From assembly GCA_036345935.2 (NCBI GenBank), contig JADWOT020000002.1:992001-1056000 (forward strand): 64,000 bases of DNA, given 5' to 3'. The position numbers and the translations under genes were made by a program. Source of the DNA: Taenia hydatigena. Taxonomy: Eukaryota > Platyhelminthes > Cestoda > Cyclophyllidea > Taeniidae. This document shows, one piece after another, positions 1 to 11,283 of the stretch. The notes under the pieces were generated by a model, which had not been told where the DNA came from, did no database searches, and saw nothing but the letters and a program-made list of their open reading frames with translations. Numbering within the stretch: the stretch's first letter is position 1; each line of letters starts with the position of its first letter.

Positions 1-240
1 GCGAACCCAGTAGCCGAGAGTGTTGTCAATCCATCCACGCAGAAACGGGTGGCAAACGAAACAGATGTGATTGATGAGCACAAGTTTGGATGGATGAAAA
101 TAGTGTGAGATGGAGAGATGGGTAGGAATTGGGTGGACAGGTGCATTTACGCGGAGCTAAGTTTGAATGCAGTGTGGATGGATTATTTGTTTGAGAACCA
201 GGAGCACGCCTTATACGGGATTTCTGTTACGATTGCTCAG

Positions 241-1637
241 GTTCTGCTCTGCCGAGTCTCAGAGTGAATGTGGAAGAGAGGCTGACAAAGCAGAGGTCTT
301 GGCTTGTCTCCAACCCTCCGCCACCAACCAAGTACGTGATTTTGCTTCTCTACAAAGCCGACTAGTCGAAACGATGAGTGCTGCGATTTGTTAAAATCTG
401 ACACTGTAGCACTGCCTTTATCATTATCATCTTCGCACTTTCCACTTCTGCAATGTGCTGACAATTTTGCAATATCTAGGGAGGTGCTTTTGCTCCTCAA
501 TCGGGGTGAGCATTCGTCATTGTATGCCTTGACAACTCAGCCTCAGTTGCGACCGGACAGATCCTTAATTCTTACATTTCCCTGCGACGGAGCAGCGACC
601 ACATTTGACGGTGAACCAAATATGTGGCTTTATTTCCTTTATTCTAGGCAAATTATGCATCGTTACATATGCGGATGCAAAGAGCAACATGATGCTTGTA
701 AATCACCAAGATGGTTCCATTGCCTACAAGTATTTTTACACGAATACTTGCTCGTCTTATGGTGTTGCGTCGAGAGATGGATCTATCTTCATTTTTGGCG
801 GCAGCCCTAATAATTATTGTAGCGGCTTTTTCGTTGCTACATGCGAAAGATTTGACACCGCCATTAACATGTAAGTTTGGTTTAGCTAAGTCAAGCTTTC
901 TAGGCTCATGAAACTCCCTGACATGCCATCGGCGCGAAGCAGTGTCTCCGCGTTGAATATTCCAGATGTAGGAATCATAGTTGTTGGCGGGTATCGAGCT
1001 AGTTCAAATTCATCCGTGAAGTCAAATGATGTTGAATTGTTGGTACAGGATAATGCGGCTGAAAGCGATTGGCGATGGATTAAGCTTGAGCCGATGTTAC
1101 ATGCACGCCAAAGTCCAGCAGTCGCCAGTTTCAAAGGGCACGTGGTGGTTGTTGGAGGGGACGAAGGATCAACTGCTGAATGCCTTCCATTGTCATCGAT
1201 CAAACAGGCGGAAGCTGGGTGGACTCGACTACGTGGAATTTGTGAGCAGAACACCTCGTCCAAGTCTCTTGTCACATTCAATGACAGGTTGTTATTATTG
1301 TGTAAGTTTTCATTCTAACACCCCAAATGAGCGCCTTTCTCGGCTAAATTTCTTAAGTATCCAAATGTGTTCCCTCTAGCATCTTCCAATGTCTATGCCA
1401 ACGTATACGAATTTTTACCTTCGGGAAAGGTAACACATTAGTTTGCGTTATGCAATTGACGAGTTATGATGTCTGATGATGCTGTGAATTTTGTAGGACC
1501 AATCCTTGGCAAACTATAAATGGAAGCCATTGTTTCAGCTGGGTGGTTTACAGTCGCCAATGCTTTTCGTAGCAAGAGAAAAGCAGGACGAAGACGAGAA
1601 TTTTTGCAAAATCAAGGCTACAGGCTTACATTCCTGA
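241..1637 (+). CDS. BTB-BACK-kelch protein, copy A, 3' part only
   Basis: This is the 3' portion of a Kelch-like protein gene cut by the window start; by homology with copy B, base 1 lies inside intron 3. Proposed exons are 241-331, 366-610, 648-870, 904-1301, 1380-1429 and 1497-1637 (stop TGA 1635-1637), with introns of 34, 37, 33, 78 and 67 nt, all GT...AG and phase-consistent. The translation has kelch signatures: IFIFGG followed by CERFD, IIVVGGYR, and HVVVVGGDEG. Kelch propellers bind the substrate or partner, while the BTB half (missing here) would bind Cullin-3. It is intact over the visible part and almost identical to copies B and C, apart from clustered replacements in propeller loops (about 809-835, 904-940 and 1200-1232). 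The main uncertainty is the 34-nt intron 332-365, because reading through it meets a stop. Confidence 0.82.
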
Positions 1638-3704
1638 CACCTTGAATTGTTTTACAAAATTACAGAGTTTATGCTTGGCGTTCGACTTGTTTGAGAGGAG
1701 AACGAATTGATCTAATCGGGTTGTGATTGCACGCGAAATTGGTGGAGTGGGACTTGAAATAACGCATTCCACTTTGTTTTCACTGCTTGCACCAATGTTT
1801 GCAAATATCCTATCCCAGCCATTAGTTGCACTTCGACTTTAAAATAATGCAAAAAACAATGCAAATTTCCGTGTTGACACCTGTGCCAAGGAAGTGAGTG
1901 TTGAATCAAGTGCAGTTGATGCACAAGGTTTTGCAAAAGTCCAATCATTTGAAGTAGTTGGAATTATGCATTCAGCACATAGTTAGAGTAAGACAGTTGT
2001 CCTAACATCCAAACAGCATCGTCCAAAGCGAGACGACGCAGCCAGACGCCCAAAGTCAAACTAGGGAAAGGCTGAAGGAGAAAATACGCACCTCAACGAC
2101 GGCAATTGTACATCAGAAGAAGCGACACCATGATTATGCAACCCGAAGGCAAATGGATAAAGTGGGAAATGCCTTAACGCCAAATCGAGTGCGTGATAGG
2201 ACGGGTTCATCACGTCACATCAGTGCCGCGAACGGTCTTTTTGCTAAGGTACCACGCGTTTACAAAATCAAATTCTCATCACCGCATCGGGGTGATTGCG
2301 TGGGTAGTGGGTAGGACGAATAAGAGTTAACCAAGGCAAGAGTTTTCACAGCGCCTGTCCGACGAACCACCTTGGTGCTCGGAATGGCATGGAGGTAATG
2401 CAACACGTTCCCACTCATCAATGGCCAAATATTCTCAACAAAACATGTATGGTGAAGACATTATCGTATGCAAGCCAAGTTCACGATATGGATTCCTTTG
2501 TGCACCATTCCACCTGTCACAACAAACGCTAAAGGCAACTTCTAGGATTCTGCCAGAACAATCAGATATGAAAAATTGGCCCTAGCGCCAAGACAGTTAA
2601 CACCGAAATTGGCACGGTTGTGTAGACTAAGCCGTATTCTTTCTCCTTTCCTTCCAATTCCCTGAGGCCATTCGTGGGTTCAGAGTAGTTCAATCTGCCG
2701 TCCGCAAATGTTGCTCTCACTAGGCTAAAAAGAACGAGTCACTCGACGACACGTCCAGATCGAGGCTGGTCGAAGTGCCAGATCTAAATGCTGACAAATC
2801 ACAAGCACATCATGCAATGCTACTTTGCAACAACGGGCAACACAATGCAGCGCCAGCAGTAGTGGCCTTTAACAATGGACGGTTAAATAAATAAAAGGGA
2901 GTTCACATCATCCCCTCTGTGAGTGCATTTAGTTGGGATTATGATAAACGCATGTAACACTTTGGAGCCACAACCAAAATGCTAAACGGTTTGCTCATTC
3001 CAAGTCACTGAGCGCTCACCTACTCATACGTTGTGAGTAGGTGTCCCTTAACTCTACTTGCTAGTTCATTTCACTGCACAGTGGGAGCCAATATTTGGTC
3101 CATCGAGCATCCATCATGCATCACTCAAGGTGGCGTGAACAGAGCTGATTTTCGATGGCGTTTCGCTGGCTTTGCATTAAAAACTCGTTTGAAACATTTT
3201 TAGGAAGTTTTAATCACAACCTGCTCTTACTCTTACGTTGAAGCATGTTGTCCAACTGAGCTGTACCTGCATGCCTGTCACAGGCTGTAGTGATAATTCA
3301 GCACGACAATGCATTCTCTGCCGCATCGCTTCTAAATATCTCCATTTGTTTGGGCTGTAAATAAACTTTTATTCAAAGCAAATGACACAGGATGCTGTGT
3401 TAGTGATGTTGGTAAGCTGACCGGTCCAAGTAGTCAACAGCCACGATTTCGTTGGCATCTTACCACTCCCACATTGCACAGAAGGAGAGCGTCTGCCGTC
3501 AGTCACCGGATCATCGTGACCTCACTGATGGTGGATTATTAAACCAACGCTGGCCTTCTACAATTCACCTCCAACTTAGGTTTGTAAGATGAACACTAAT
3601 AAAAATGCGACAAGATCGTGACTAATCCAAGTCAATCATGAGTAGGTGACAACCACGCCTATGCAATCAGTACCTTTCAATACAGTCTTGGGACAAGTTG
3701 TCCC
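1638..3704 (+). repeat. 3' flank of kelch copy A (block K)
   Basis: Duplicated non-coding flank matching 21859-24165 and, inverted, 38825-41099. I see no confident gene. Relative to B and C it lacks about 220 bp near 2437, which removes the exon-like stretch listed at 22657-22794. No AATAAA lies close behind the kelch stop; the first good ones are about 2887 and 3359. A minus-strand open frame at 1712-1948 (LMAGIGYLQTLVQAV) is shared in frame by all three copies but has no recognisable domain. Confidence 0.6.
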
Positions 3705-4770
3705 CCTCTGCAATTAAATGTGCATCGTGCATTTTTGAGGTTGACAGGGCATACCTCAGCGAAATGGCGCACTTACCTCCCACGTCAACGAGGTATCAGT
3801 TAATCGCCTTTAAGTAGAGCTACTTGTTCATGCTTTGAATCAACAATTCGTTTTCAGCAATGAAACTTCCATATCCATTCCGCCTTGTCAACTCCTCATA
3901 TCGCTGTTGCCTAGTCGTCCATCGTGAGTCGGGCACACAGATACTCTCCCATCCATTGTGCTCTCTTTTATCCTGGTTTCGTTGCGCTGAAGAATTGGGT
4001 TGGGAATTGGCTGAAGTTGTCCTGGCGATAAATTAGGCAGGTGGATAGGTGGAAAGTTAATAAAACAAGGAAAGAATGATGCTGTAGTGAATAAGGCTCC
4101 ATTTTTGGAAGGCAAGCTGAGGAAGAGAACTTGTCAAGCACTTGGCTTTACACAGTGTCATGCTCTTCTTCCCTCTTTTCTCCCTCCTCACAGGCAACCG
4201 GAAATTTGACACCACAAGGCAGGACTGAACCTAACAATTCCCCTTGATATCAACTTCTGGCACTTAGCCTGGGCTTACTCTTCCAAAACTTACTAATGTC
4301 TATGGAGTTACATCGAAAGCAACGCAGGAAACACGACCCAAGTAGCACCAGTGATTATTCCACATGCGAAATCACGCTAACTGCAATTAGTTAATCCGAA
4401 GAGTCTATCCCTTCCCTGGAGACGTCTCAATGCCTGGACGCAGATTTAGCTGACAAAGACCTAAATATGCTAGGCGAGCTAAATGCTTCTGAAATATTTA
4501 GCTAGTAACTTCTCATTAGAGGGCGAATTTGTAAGAGTGAAAGCAATCTCGTGATGTATACCTCTTGTATTGCAATGGCGCAATGATGCATAGAGTGACA
4601 GCAAAACAACTTTTTTATCTGTGTGAGGTCAATGCACATCAAATCAGCACCGGGTAAAGTTATTGCGTGCGGCCTCATCTCCCTACTTGGCAGTCGAGTG
4701 ACTCCCCACGCTGTCATCGCGAGGACAAAGGGAAAGAGTGACTGACATGCATGCAAGAGCAAAACACAAT
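3705..4770 (-). repeat. block Y, truncated copy downstream of kelch A
   Basis: Matches 24166-25230 and, inverted, 37700-38824. Its first 700 bp or so also match the longer Y copies at 29374, 45559 and 57465 on the opposite strand. Landmarks are the segment around 4235-4260 (start of the CCTTGATATCAACTTCTGG motif) and the AAGGAAAGAATGATGCTGTA segment near 4070. No gene is seen; the open frames are short and not shared in frame. Confidence 0.6.
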
Positions 4771-5435
4771 GGACTCACAATCACCTCCATTCCTCATGCC
4801 TTCCCACTTGCTCCCTCACTCTCCCTTCATTCTTTTCCTCTTCATATTTTCTTTTGCATCCACTTTTCTTGCAACATCCTTTACTTCCTTCTTTCCTTCT
4901 TCCCTCCTTTTACTCAACAACTGCTTTTCCACGGATAGGCACTAAATTTACCTCCACCACATTCATGCATTCTAGCCTTATATTCTTCACCTCTCTTTTT
5001 TCCCTTCCATCATTTCTACCTTCTTCTATTTTTATTCCGATTTACCTATTTAGTTTTTTTACTTTCCATAGCGAAACTAGTCTCACGATTATTTCTTTGC
5101 CCTGCACACCTCGTATCCTATAAGAGGGCTCAATGCTTCCTCTTTCAACAATGCTCCCAGCTACATGAAGTCTGTTCCCTCAAATCACTTTCCTACCACC
5201 AAATATGTGTGACACGCTTTCATTCACGCTTCTTTACGATCCTCTTAATTCTATTGTTAATATCCCTGCAACATTCCGTTACTTTCATCCTACCTTCATT
5301 CAATTACCATCAGTGTATTATTCGAACATTATTTCGAATCTACCGCCTATCAAATAAGCAATCAATTTTTTATTTAAGCGCTAATGTTTCACATTGAAAT
5401 TGTTTGCTTTCCGTCTCATTGCAACACATGTGTGG

Positions 5436-5453
5436 CACACACACACACACACA
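5436..5453 (+). repeat. (CA)9 microsatellite
   Basis: Pure CA dinucleotide tract inside block P. The copy at 25921 is interrupted, and the inverted copy at 13918-13937 is (GT)10, so length varies between copies. Confidence 0.9.
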
Positions 5454-5627
5454 TTTTCCTACTTTGCCGTTTCCTCTTCAAAACCTTACCACTGCTACTG
5501 TTAATTTAAGACTCATTCACTCCATCCAGCATTATTCATTTCATTTTCCTCCTCCTCTTCCTCCCCACCCATCTCGCATCCTCCCCATTAACAGGGACAG
5601 ACACTCGCCTTCCATACACTGCATTCC

Positions 5628-5657
5628 CCTCCTCCTCCTCCTCCTCCTCCTCCTCCT
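5628..5657 (+). repeat. (CTC)n microsatellite
   Basis: About ten CTC triplets. The inverted copy at 13718-13744 has about nine, while the direct copy near 26115 has only three, so the tract expanded or contracted after duplication. Confidence 0.9.
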
Positions 5658-6276
5658 TTCATCCATTCAGCCATCATCACAGACGTCTTTTTTTCTCCTT
5701 TATTTCTCATACTTCTTTTCCCCCAGACAACTTAGCAAGAGCAGTTCTCGTTCGATGATGAGGAAAGAAAGGCGAGCAACAACAGCTCTAGTAGGGTCTA
5801 CCTCCTCACCTCCCATGTCCATGCAAACTCAACCACCTACACTTCCTAGCGTCCCTTAGAATTTACCTTTCTCCCCACACTTCCTCTCTTCGTTGCGCAT
5901 TCCTTGCACAGATTTAAGCCATTGTGCTTTAGTCGAACCCTTTCTTTCTTATCCTACCTCTCACCTCCCTTCTCCTACTTACGCATCCGTCCCCACCGAC
6001 TAAGACAGACTCTCGCCTTTCCTTAAAGTCATCCCTTTTTCCTTCTTCCGCTTATTTCTCCTGTTCTTACTCCCTTTCTTCACCATCCAGTTACCAAGAG
6101 GAGTTAACTGGCACGAACAGGTCATGTGGACAGGTAGGTATGGAGAGCGCTTCACTCACTACCACCTCCTCTGTTCCCTACGCAGTATTTACTCACTCGC
6201 TCCCCTCCTGCTTACTCGCTCGCACCACACCCAATCCGTCCGTCAATCATTGGTTGGTCGACCGGTTTGCGGGTGG

Positions 6277-6326
6277 TTGGATGGATGGATGGATGGATGA
6301 GTGGATGGGTGGGTGGGTGGATGTGG
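6277..6326 (+). repeat. (GGAT)n/(GGGT)n tract next to block X
   Basis: Tandem GGAT then GGGT tetranucleotides lead directly into the conserved X core. Similar tracts precede every X copy (26811-26868; inverted 12985-13030 and 57055-57085; shorter at 31545-31583). Confidence 0.85.
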
Positions 6327-6445
6327 ATGAAGTGCGTGCGGCTGTGCTAAACCACCTGGTTGATCCTGCCCAAACACGCTATGGTGTCAGCTGGCGCTGA
6401 TGAAGACACTACAATAAAGTGATGCCACTGGTGGGCTCGTGGGTG
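6327..6445 (+). repeat. block X core, copy 1 (18S-like 17-mer)
   Basis: A conserved core of about 119 bp. ACCTGGTTGATCCTGCC (6354-6370) is identical to the 5'-terminal region of eukaryotic 18S rRNA; the match stops there. Downstream, TGGC ... GCCA encloses a hairpin with AATAAA in its loop (about 6412-6417). Function unknown. Confidence 0.7.
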
Positions 6446-7790
6446 AATCACACGAATTCCTACACACTGGATGAAGATTGATGATGTTAGAAAGTATGAT
6501 GACTTCGATATTCTGTGAGCAATATGTTGTAGTGGTGGTTTAGGAAGTAAATCCCCCGCGTTTTGACGAATGAAGCAATGGGATGTGCAAAGATGGTATG
6601 CGGTGTGAGGGAGCTTGAGTTTGTTGTGGCTGCTATTACTAAGTGCTAATGCTGCAGTCTTGATGAAAGTGCACTATAGTAGCATAAGTGCATTGCGGAG
6701 CGTGATACTACTGTGGAGCCAGTCAGTAGGGGATGAGAATGCTAGTGATCGGAAGAGGTTTAGTGGCAACAAGAGAAATGGTGCGAATGGTGTTGTGTGG
6801 ACAATGTGTTGCGTTAGTGAATGGGTGGGTACTTCTGTCAAGTCCTGACACACCAAGCAAGGAAGCGAAGAGAATCGCGAGGGAAGCAAGGTGGTGGCAG
6901 GTAGCGTAAAGAATGTTAAGTGTGCGCGAAATCTTGTGGTCTGTAATAATGCAGCTCAGACTATATGTGCAAGCTGCAAATATTTGACTGGTCCTACAAG
7001 GGCCAAGATGGAAAGCTAAGCCAAGCATGGTGGAGATGGAGTAAGGAGTGCAAGCCTACTGTTGTCTGAAAACGCAGCAATCTTCTGAATAGCCAACCAG
7101 CACCAAGCAAACTGACACGAAGCAGGCCATGCTCCGCCAGGCTAAGGTAAGGCAAGCAGAAGAGTGCTAACGTCACCAGGGCAGGCTTTCTCGCACGACG
7201 TGAGGAGGGCGATCGTCAGGTTTCAACTTGTATGCTTGTCACCTTATCATTCTGTGTTAATAGAGAACAGTGCGACGATTTGAAGGCAGTGAGATTGCAG
7301 AATTGGGCCTTTTCTGACCATTTCGAGCACACTTTGACAACGGAAAATTCAGAACAAGCAAATAAATATATTTTAGGACGAATTATTGGACGTCGACAGT
7401 GTTGACCCCAGCAGCACAATATGGACGGAAAGAAGATACAAAAGTGAAGGATAAATATATGAAGACATTTGGATTAATGAGATGTAAATGTGAAATTCGC
7501 TATATTCAACCAGTTTAACAGATGTCAATTAACAAACATTTATGAAATTTCCTCCACATTTATCTTTTCCACTTCAGCGCTATTTAGTCAAGATGTATAT
7601 TTATGGGATGTCTGTTGCATAATGCACAGGCAAGCGACTATTTAACGCAACTTTATTTAAACAAAACGCGTCAAATCCCATTCATGCAAAAGACCGTTTG
7701 CCGAAACAACCAACTTTGATCCACAGCATACCTGGAGCAAAAATAACAATTTGCGAGACAGGAATTATTGCTAAACTCATAATCAACACA
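6446..7790 (+). repeat. block Z, copy 1
   Basis: About 1.3 kb, practically identical to 26989-28333 and diverged from 52138-53520. A minus-strand frame of 101 codons (6723-7028) stays open in all three, but the differences are not biased to silent sites, so I do not call a gene. A segment near 6930-7020 resembles the segment near 8170-8270 of block M, which suggests that Z and M are old paralogues. Confidence 0.55.
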
Positions 7791-8838
7791 AAATGCCTAG
7801 TCTTACATCCTGAAGCTAAATGCAATGCCCACAACCCATCTATTTGCCTCACTTAACCTAAAATGCGTAGTATTTTGCCATGTTGTTAAGAGCATGCCTT
7901 CACTTGACAACCGAGATGGTGCTTGTACACGACAGTGGTGCGCATTTGGAGAGCGACACTGCCGATGGGCTGGGGACTGAAAGAGGCTTCGTGGTAGTGA
8001 TGACGATACTGTGTGTCGAATGTGTGGTGAAGGTAAACAAGTGGGTACATTTGCCAAATCTAAATGCATTAAGCCTGGGGGTAAAGCAGGTGGTGAGATA
8101 AGCAAGGCGGTGAGAGGCAGAGGTTTGGAAATTATGCTTGCGACGAAATCAGTATCCGATTTCTTCCATGTGAATTGGTCACGGTTAGCATTGATATAGC
8201 TCGGGCTGTGAATAAGAACTGACATTGTTTGACTGAACCTACACGGGATGTGAGGAAGGGCGGAGGCAGGCATAGAGTAAAAGTAGGTGAAGTAGAGGGC
8301 ACTGGCGCACTATTAGTTGGCATCGTAACGGTTGTCTAACTAGACAACACGCATCGAGCTCAACAAATCTAGGCTAGGATTTGCTACGTCAGGCTTTCCA
8401 TGCTATGCAAAGACAAGCTAAGCCACGCCAAGTTTTTGGCCTCCGTGCCACGCCACTTTGGCCACTTTGGCACTCAATGCGGCTCATAAAATGCAGCAGA
8501 ATGTGACCCTGTCTCAGTACGTTTGCCAATGCACCACTCGGAATTTTCGACTCCGTGCATAAGGCTGCAATTTGAGGCTTTCCCTCCCACTCTCACTGCC
8601 TTTGTCGCTGTCGCCCCTCTCCACGACATTGTAGACCACGCACATGGGAGGGAAACTATTGTTCCGCTTTTAAATGCATAGGGTGCAGACAGATGGCTTC
8701 CTCCTACCCCGTTCTACTCACAGGCATGGGGTTGACGGGCGGCACGACAGTGCAAGAGAGGGGGAATCGCTCCCAATACTTTCACACAATATTGTTTGCC
8801 GTGTCCTCGTTCGCTTTGTGAGTTTACCAAGACTAGTA
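7791..8838 (+). repeat. block M, copy 1
   Basis: Block of about 1 kb found five times. On its minus strand a 156-codon frame (7803-8273) is open here, at 28346-28816 and at 59535-60005 (+), and shortened in the two other copies. Differences between copies are mainly amino-acid-changing and no domain is recognisable, so it is not called a gene. Confidence 0.55.
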
Positions 8839-10003
8839 GGGTCGCCTGTGTTGCAGCTTGTAACTATGACGATACACCAGGTTAAGACGGGCTGCTAAAA
8901 CTGGTTTAAATAAGTCCTTATCCACCTCAATGAGGTGAGTGGAAAGAAGGAAAGGCTTTATCTGATCTTCAGCTAGTCAGGTCTAGTGCACTTGAGGTAC
9001 TACCAAAGTACTTCTTTCCGAACTGCCAACGCGACAAATTGGTAAAATTGGACAATTTGTGATATAGGCTTTCAATAATGCCCAAAGGCTGAAAGCGGTG
9101 TAAATTTACAATTTTTATGTAAATCACGTTGGTGCACTAGAAAAGGCAACAATGAAGTTAAATTGAATGCGGTGTTACGTTGCGAGTTTAAAAGTTATGT
9201 AAAATTTTGTGCATGGAATGTCTTTAGAAGAGGAGACATCTGCGGCAATTAAAAGGATAAAGGAAAATAAGCAAGAGAGAAGGATTGTTGCGGAAGAAGG
9301 CGAGCGTTCCGCCTTACCAATGGATGTAGGTCGAGTCATGTCAATGAGGAAGAGTGAGGGGATGGAATGGAGAGCTTCAAATGGAATGGCGAGGAAGGGC
9401 AGTGATGTATGTGCATGGGTGTATCCATGCATGAGTCTATAACTAGTGCTAGCAGTTGTAGGATTTTGAATAGGAAACGGTAAAATTGGTAAAACATGCC
9501 TTGGGAAGATGAAATAAATAAGGAAGGGGAAAATGTACACTACTTATGATTAATTACAAGAAAGCAATGAAATGAAAATCTGTTTGAGGAGTAATGATAG
9601 TGGAGATGGAGAATAGGTAAAATGAGCGCGACTGTATGTTTGTCACGTACGTGCGACGGTAAAAAGATGAAATGAGATTATGGGGTTAATGATTTCATGA
9701 GTAGCCTTCGAATAGAAAGCAATGAGCCCACTTTTATAAGTAAGTGGTGAGACGTAGGAATAATGAAGGGAGGAGGGAGAATGGGGAGTCTAGCTTAGCG
9801 CTGAAATGGAAAGTACTCTTTTACTATTAGTAAGTCGCAAATGGGAATAAAAGTATGAAAGAGGAAAAGGAGGTGCCTGCAAAGAATGCAGAAATGAAAG
9901 GAAGAAAAAAGTGGAAGAAAGAAGACGAGAATGCATGAGTGCGGTAGGAGTAAATTCAATGCTTATCAATGGAGACGTATTTGGTGGGGAGGGAAGAAGA
10001 AAT

Positions 10004-10041
10004 GAAGAAGAAGAAGAAGAAGAAGAAGAAGAAGAAGAAGG
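10004..10041 (+). repeat. (GAA)n microsatellite
   Basis: About 12 GAA triplets in block D copy 1; absent from the other two D copies (near 55700 and 32985). Confidence 0.9.
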
Positions 10042-10106
10042 TAAGAAACTTTGCACAAGCAATGAGTGCGGAAGGATGATGAGTTGGAATAGTAGGATGG
10101 GCTGTG

Positions 10107-10132
10107 AGGGAGGGAGGGAGGGAGGGAGGGAG
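10107..10132 (+). repeat. (GGGA)n microsatellite
   Basis: Six GGGA units, specific to this D copy; the copy at 55790 has a short GAGGGAGAGAG. Confidence 0.9.
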
Positions 10133-11283
10133 GAGAAGGCACATATAACAGGTGGAACAGGGAGAAGGGAAGGACGGCTACTAGCATTCTATAAGTAGTT
10201 GTTGGGAAGGGGACAGTAGATCAACTAGTAAGATGTAAGTAGTGCTGCCGGTGGTGAGGTGTATGAAGAGGAGCCAGAGGGAGTTTGTGCGTGTATTGAA
10301 CGATCTGGCCAGAATGACTGAAAGGTTGCAAATTAGAGTCGGTGATTAAATAAATGAACGAAGGAAAGGCGAGAAAGAAAGAAAGAAGGAGATAAGAAGG
10401 GGTGTAGAATGAATAATTTATGGGGACAAGAAAGTTATGAAATAAGTTAAATATAATTAGTGAGTAAAAAGAGAAGAAAGGAAAAAAGGAGAATGAAAGC
10501 TGCATGGGTGGAGATAGAAGTAGTAGAGCATCCGCTAGTAGCTTATAAGTAGTTGCGGTGGTGGTGGTGCTGGAATAGGAGAGATGCATGGAAAGAAATA
10601 AGCGCGAATGACCGGAAGATCGAATGTGTGGAGGGATGTGAAATGTAAATTTACCAGATGAATGGTGTTTGGAGAGAGGTAACTAAGGTATAGAGAAGTG
10701 GCAGAGAGAAGGCAGCCAAATGCGCATGTGTGGTGGTGAGAGTGGGTGAGTAATGAGTGCAGGTGATAGTAGTAGTAGCAGGTGAATGCGTGTGGATGGA
10801 TGCGAGGTAGAACGGGTGGGATATTGGAGAGGCCGTAAGGGAACTTAGACGGAGCAGAAGTGCGTCCACATGTGCGAGCTGTGGAATAACCTTGGGTCTA
10901 GACATTCTGAACCAAAGCCAAGCCACCCGAACCGATCAAATTGCAGATAGGTCATTAAATCAGAAAATATCTCCGCAGAAGAAGGCAGATCGACCCAAAA
11001 ATCATTCGTTAGAATTGCGTCACTACCGTTCAGACAACTATGCATGCAATAAATATGGGCTCCTAGATTATACTGATGGGGTTATTTGATGTGTCAGTGC
11101 CAAAAAAGTAAGTACACAGGAGCACTATAAATGAATAAACCGATAAAAAGATGCAAGTTAATTTTAGCCTAGGCGGTAGTTCATAAGTCGTGTCAACTTA
11201 GTTAAAAAAAACACCTGTAGACGAAATATTGCGTCATCAATGACAACGAAATGTGGACGAAGAGAGCAACATAGAAAGGAGAG

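Larger units (their letters stand above)
4771..6276 (+). repeat. block P, polypyrimidine-rich repeat
   Basis: About 1.5 kb with strong C/T bias on the + strand (Ser/Pro/Leu/Phe-rich nonsense frames). It matches 25231-26810 directly and 12985-14660 inverted. It holds a (CA)n and a (CTC)n tract. Relative to the copy at 25231, about 70 bp are missing at 5983 (present at 26452-26520). The frames translate to low-complexity peptides and are not genes. Confidence 0.65.
8839..11283 (+). repeat. block D, copy 1 (purine-rich on +)
   Basis: About 2.4 kb matching 54506-56930 directly and 31720-33690 inverted. The middle part (9200-10800) is strongly purine-rich. It aligns loosely with the complement of block P (same order of AATGCTTATCA, AAGG-rich runs, and the CTTATAAG-like motif), so P and D look like old paralogues. 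Homology ends sharply at GAGAGATCAGT (about 11283). No gene. Confidence 0.55.

Noticed and set aside
886..1281. 131-codon antisense frame opposite kelch exon 7, open in all three gene copies
   Set aside because: It is the mirror of a conserved coding exon; its conservation is explained by the sense protein. The 87-codon antisense frame at 237-500 is the same case.
4738..5860. Ser/Pro/Leu-rich proteins on the + strand of P, D and G blocks
   Set aside because: They are translations of polypyrimidine low-complexity DNA, occur in several frames at once and carry indels between copies.
6354..6370. 18S rRNA gene
   Set aside because: The match is 17 nt only; the next bases do not follow 18S, and no other rRNA sequence is seen nearby.
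6395..6435. Hammerhead ribozyme suggested by CTGATGA followed by a hairpin in block X
   Set aside because: The conserved GAAA after stem II and a cleavage-site stem are missing in all copies; only the CTGATGA string fits.
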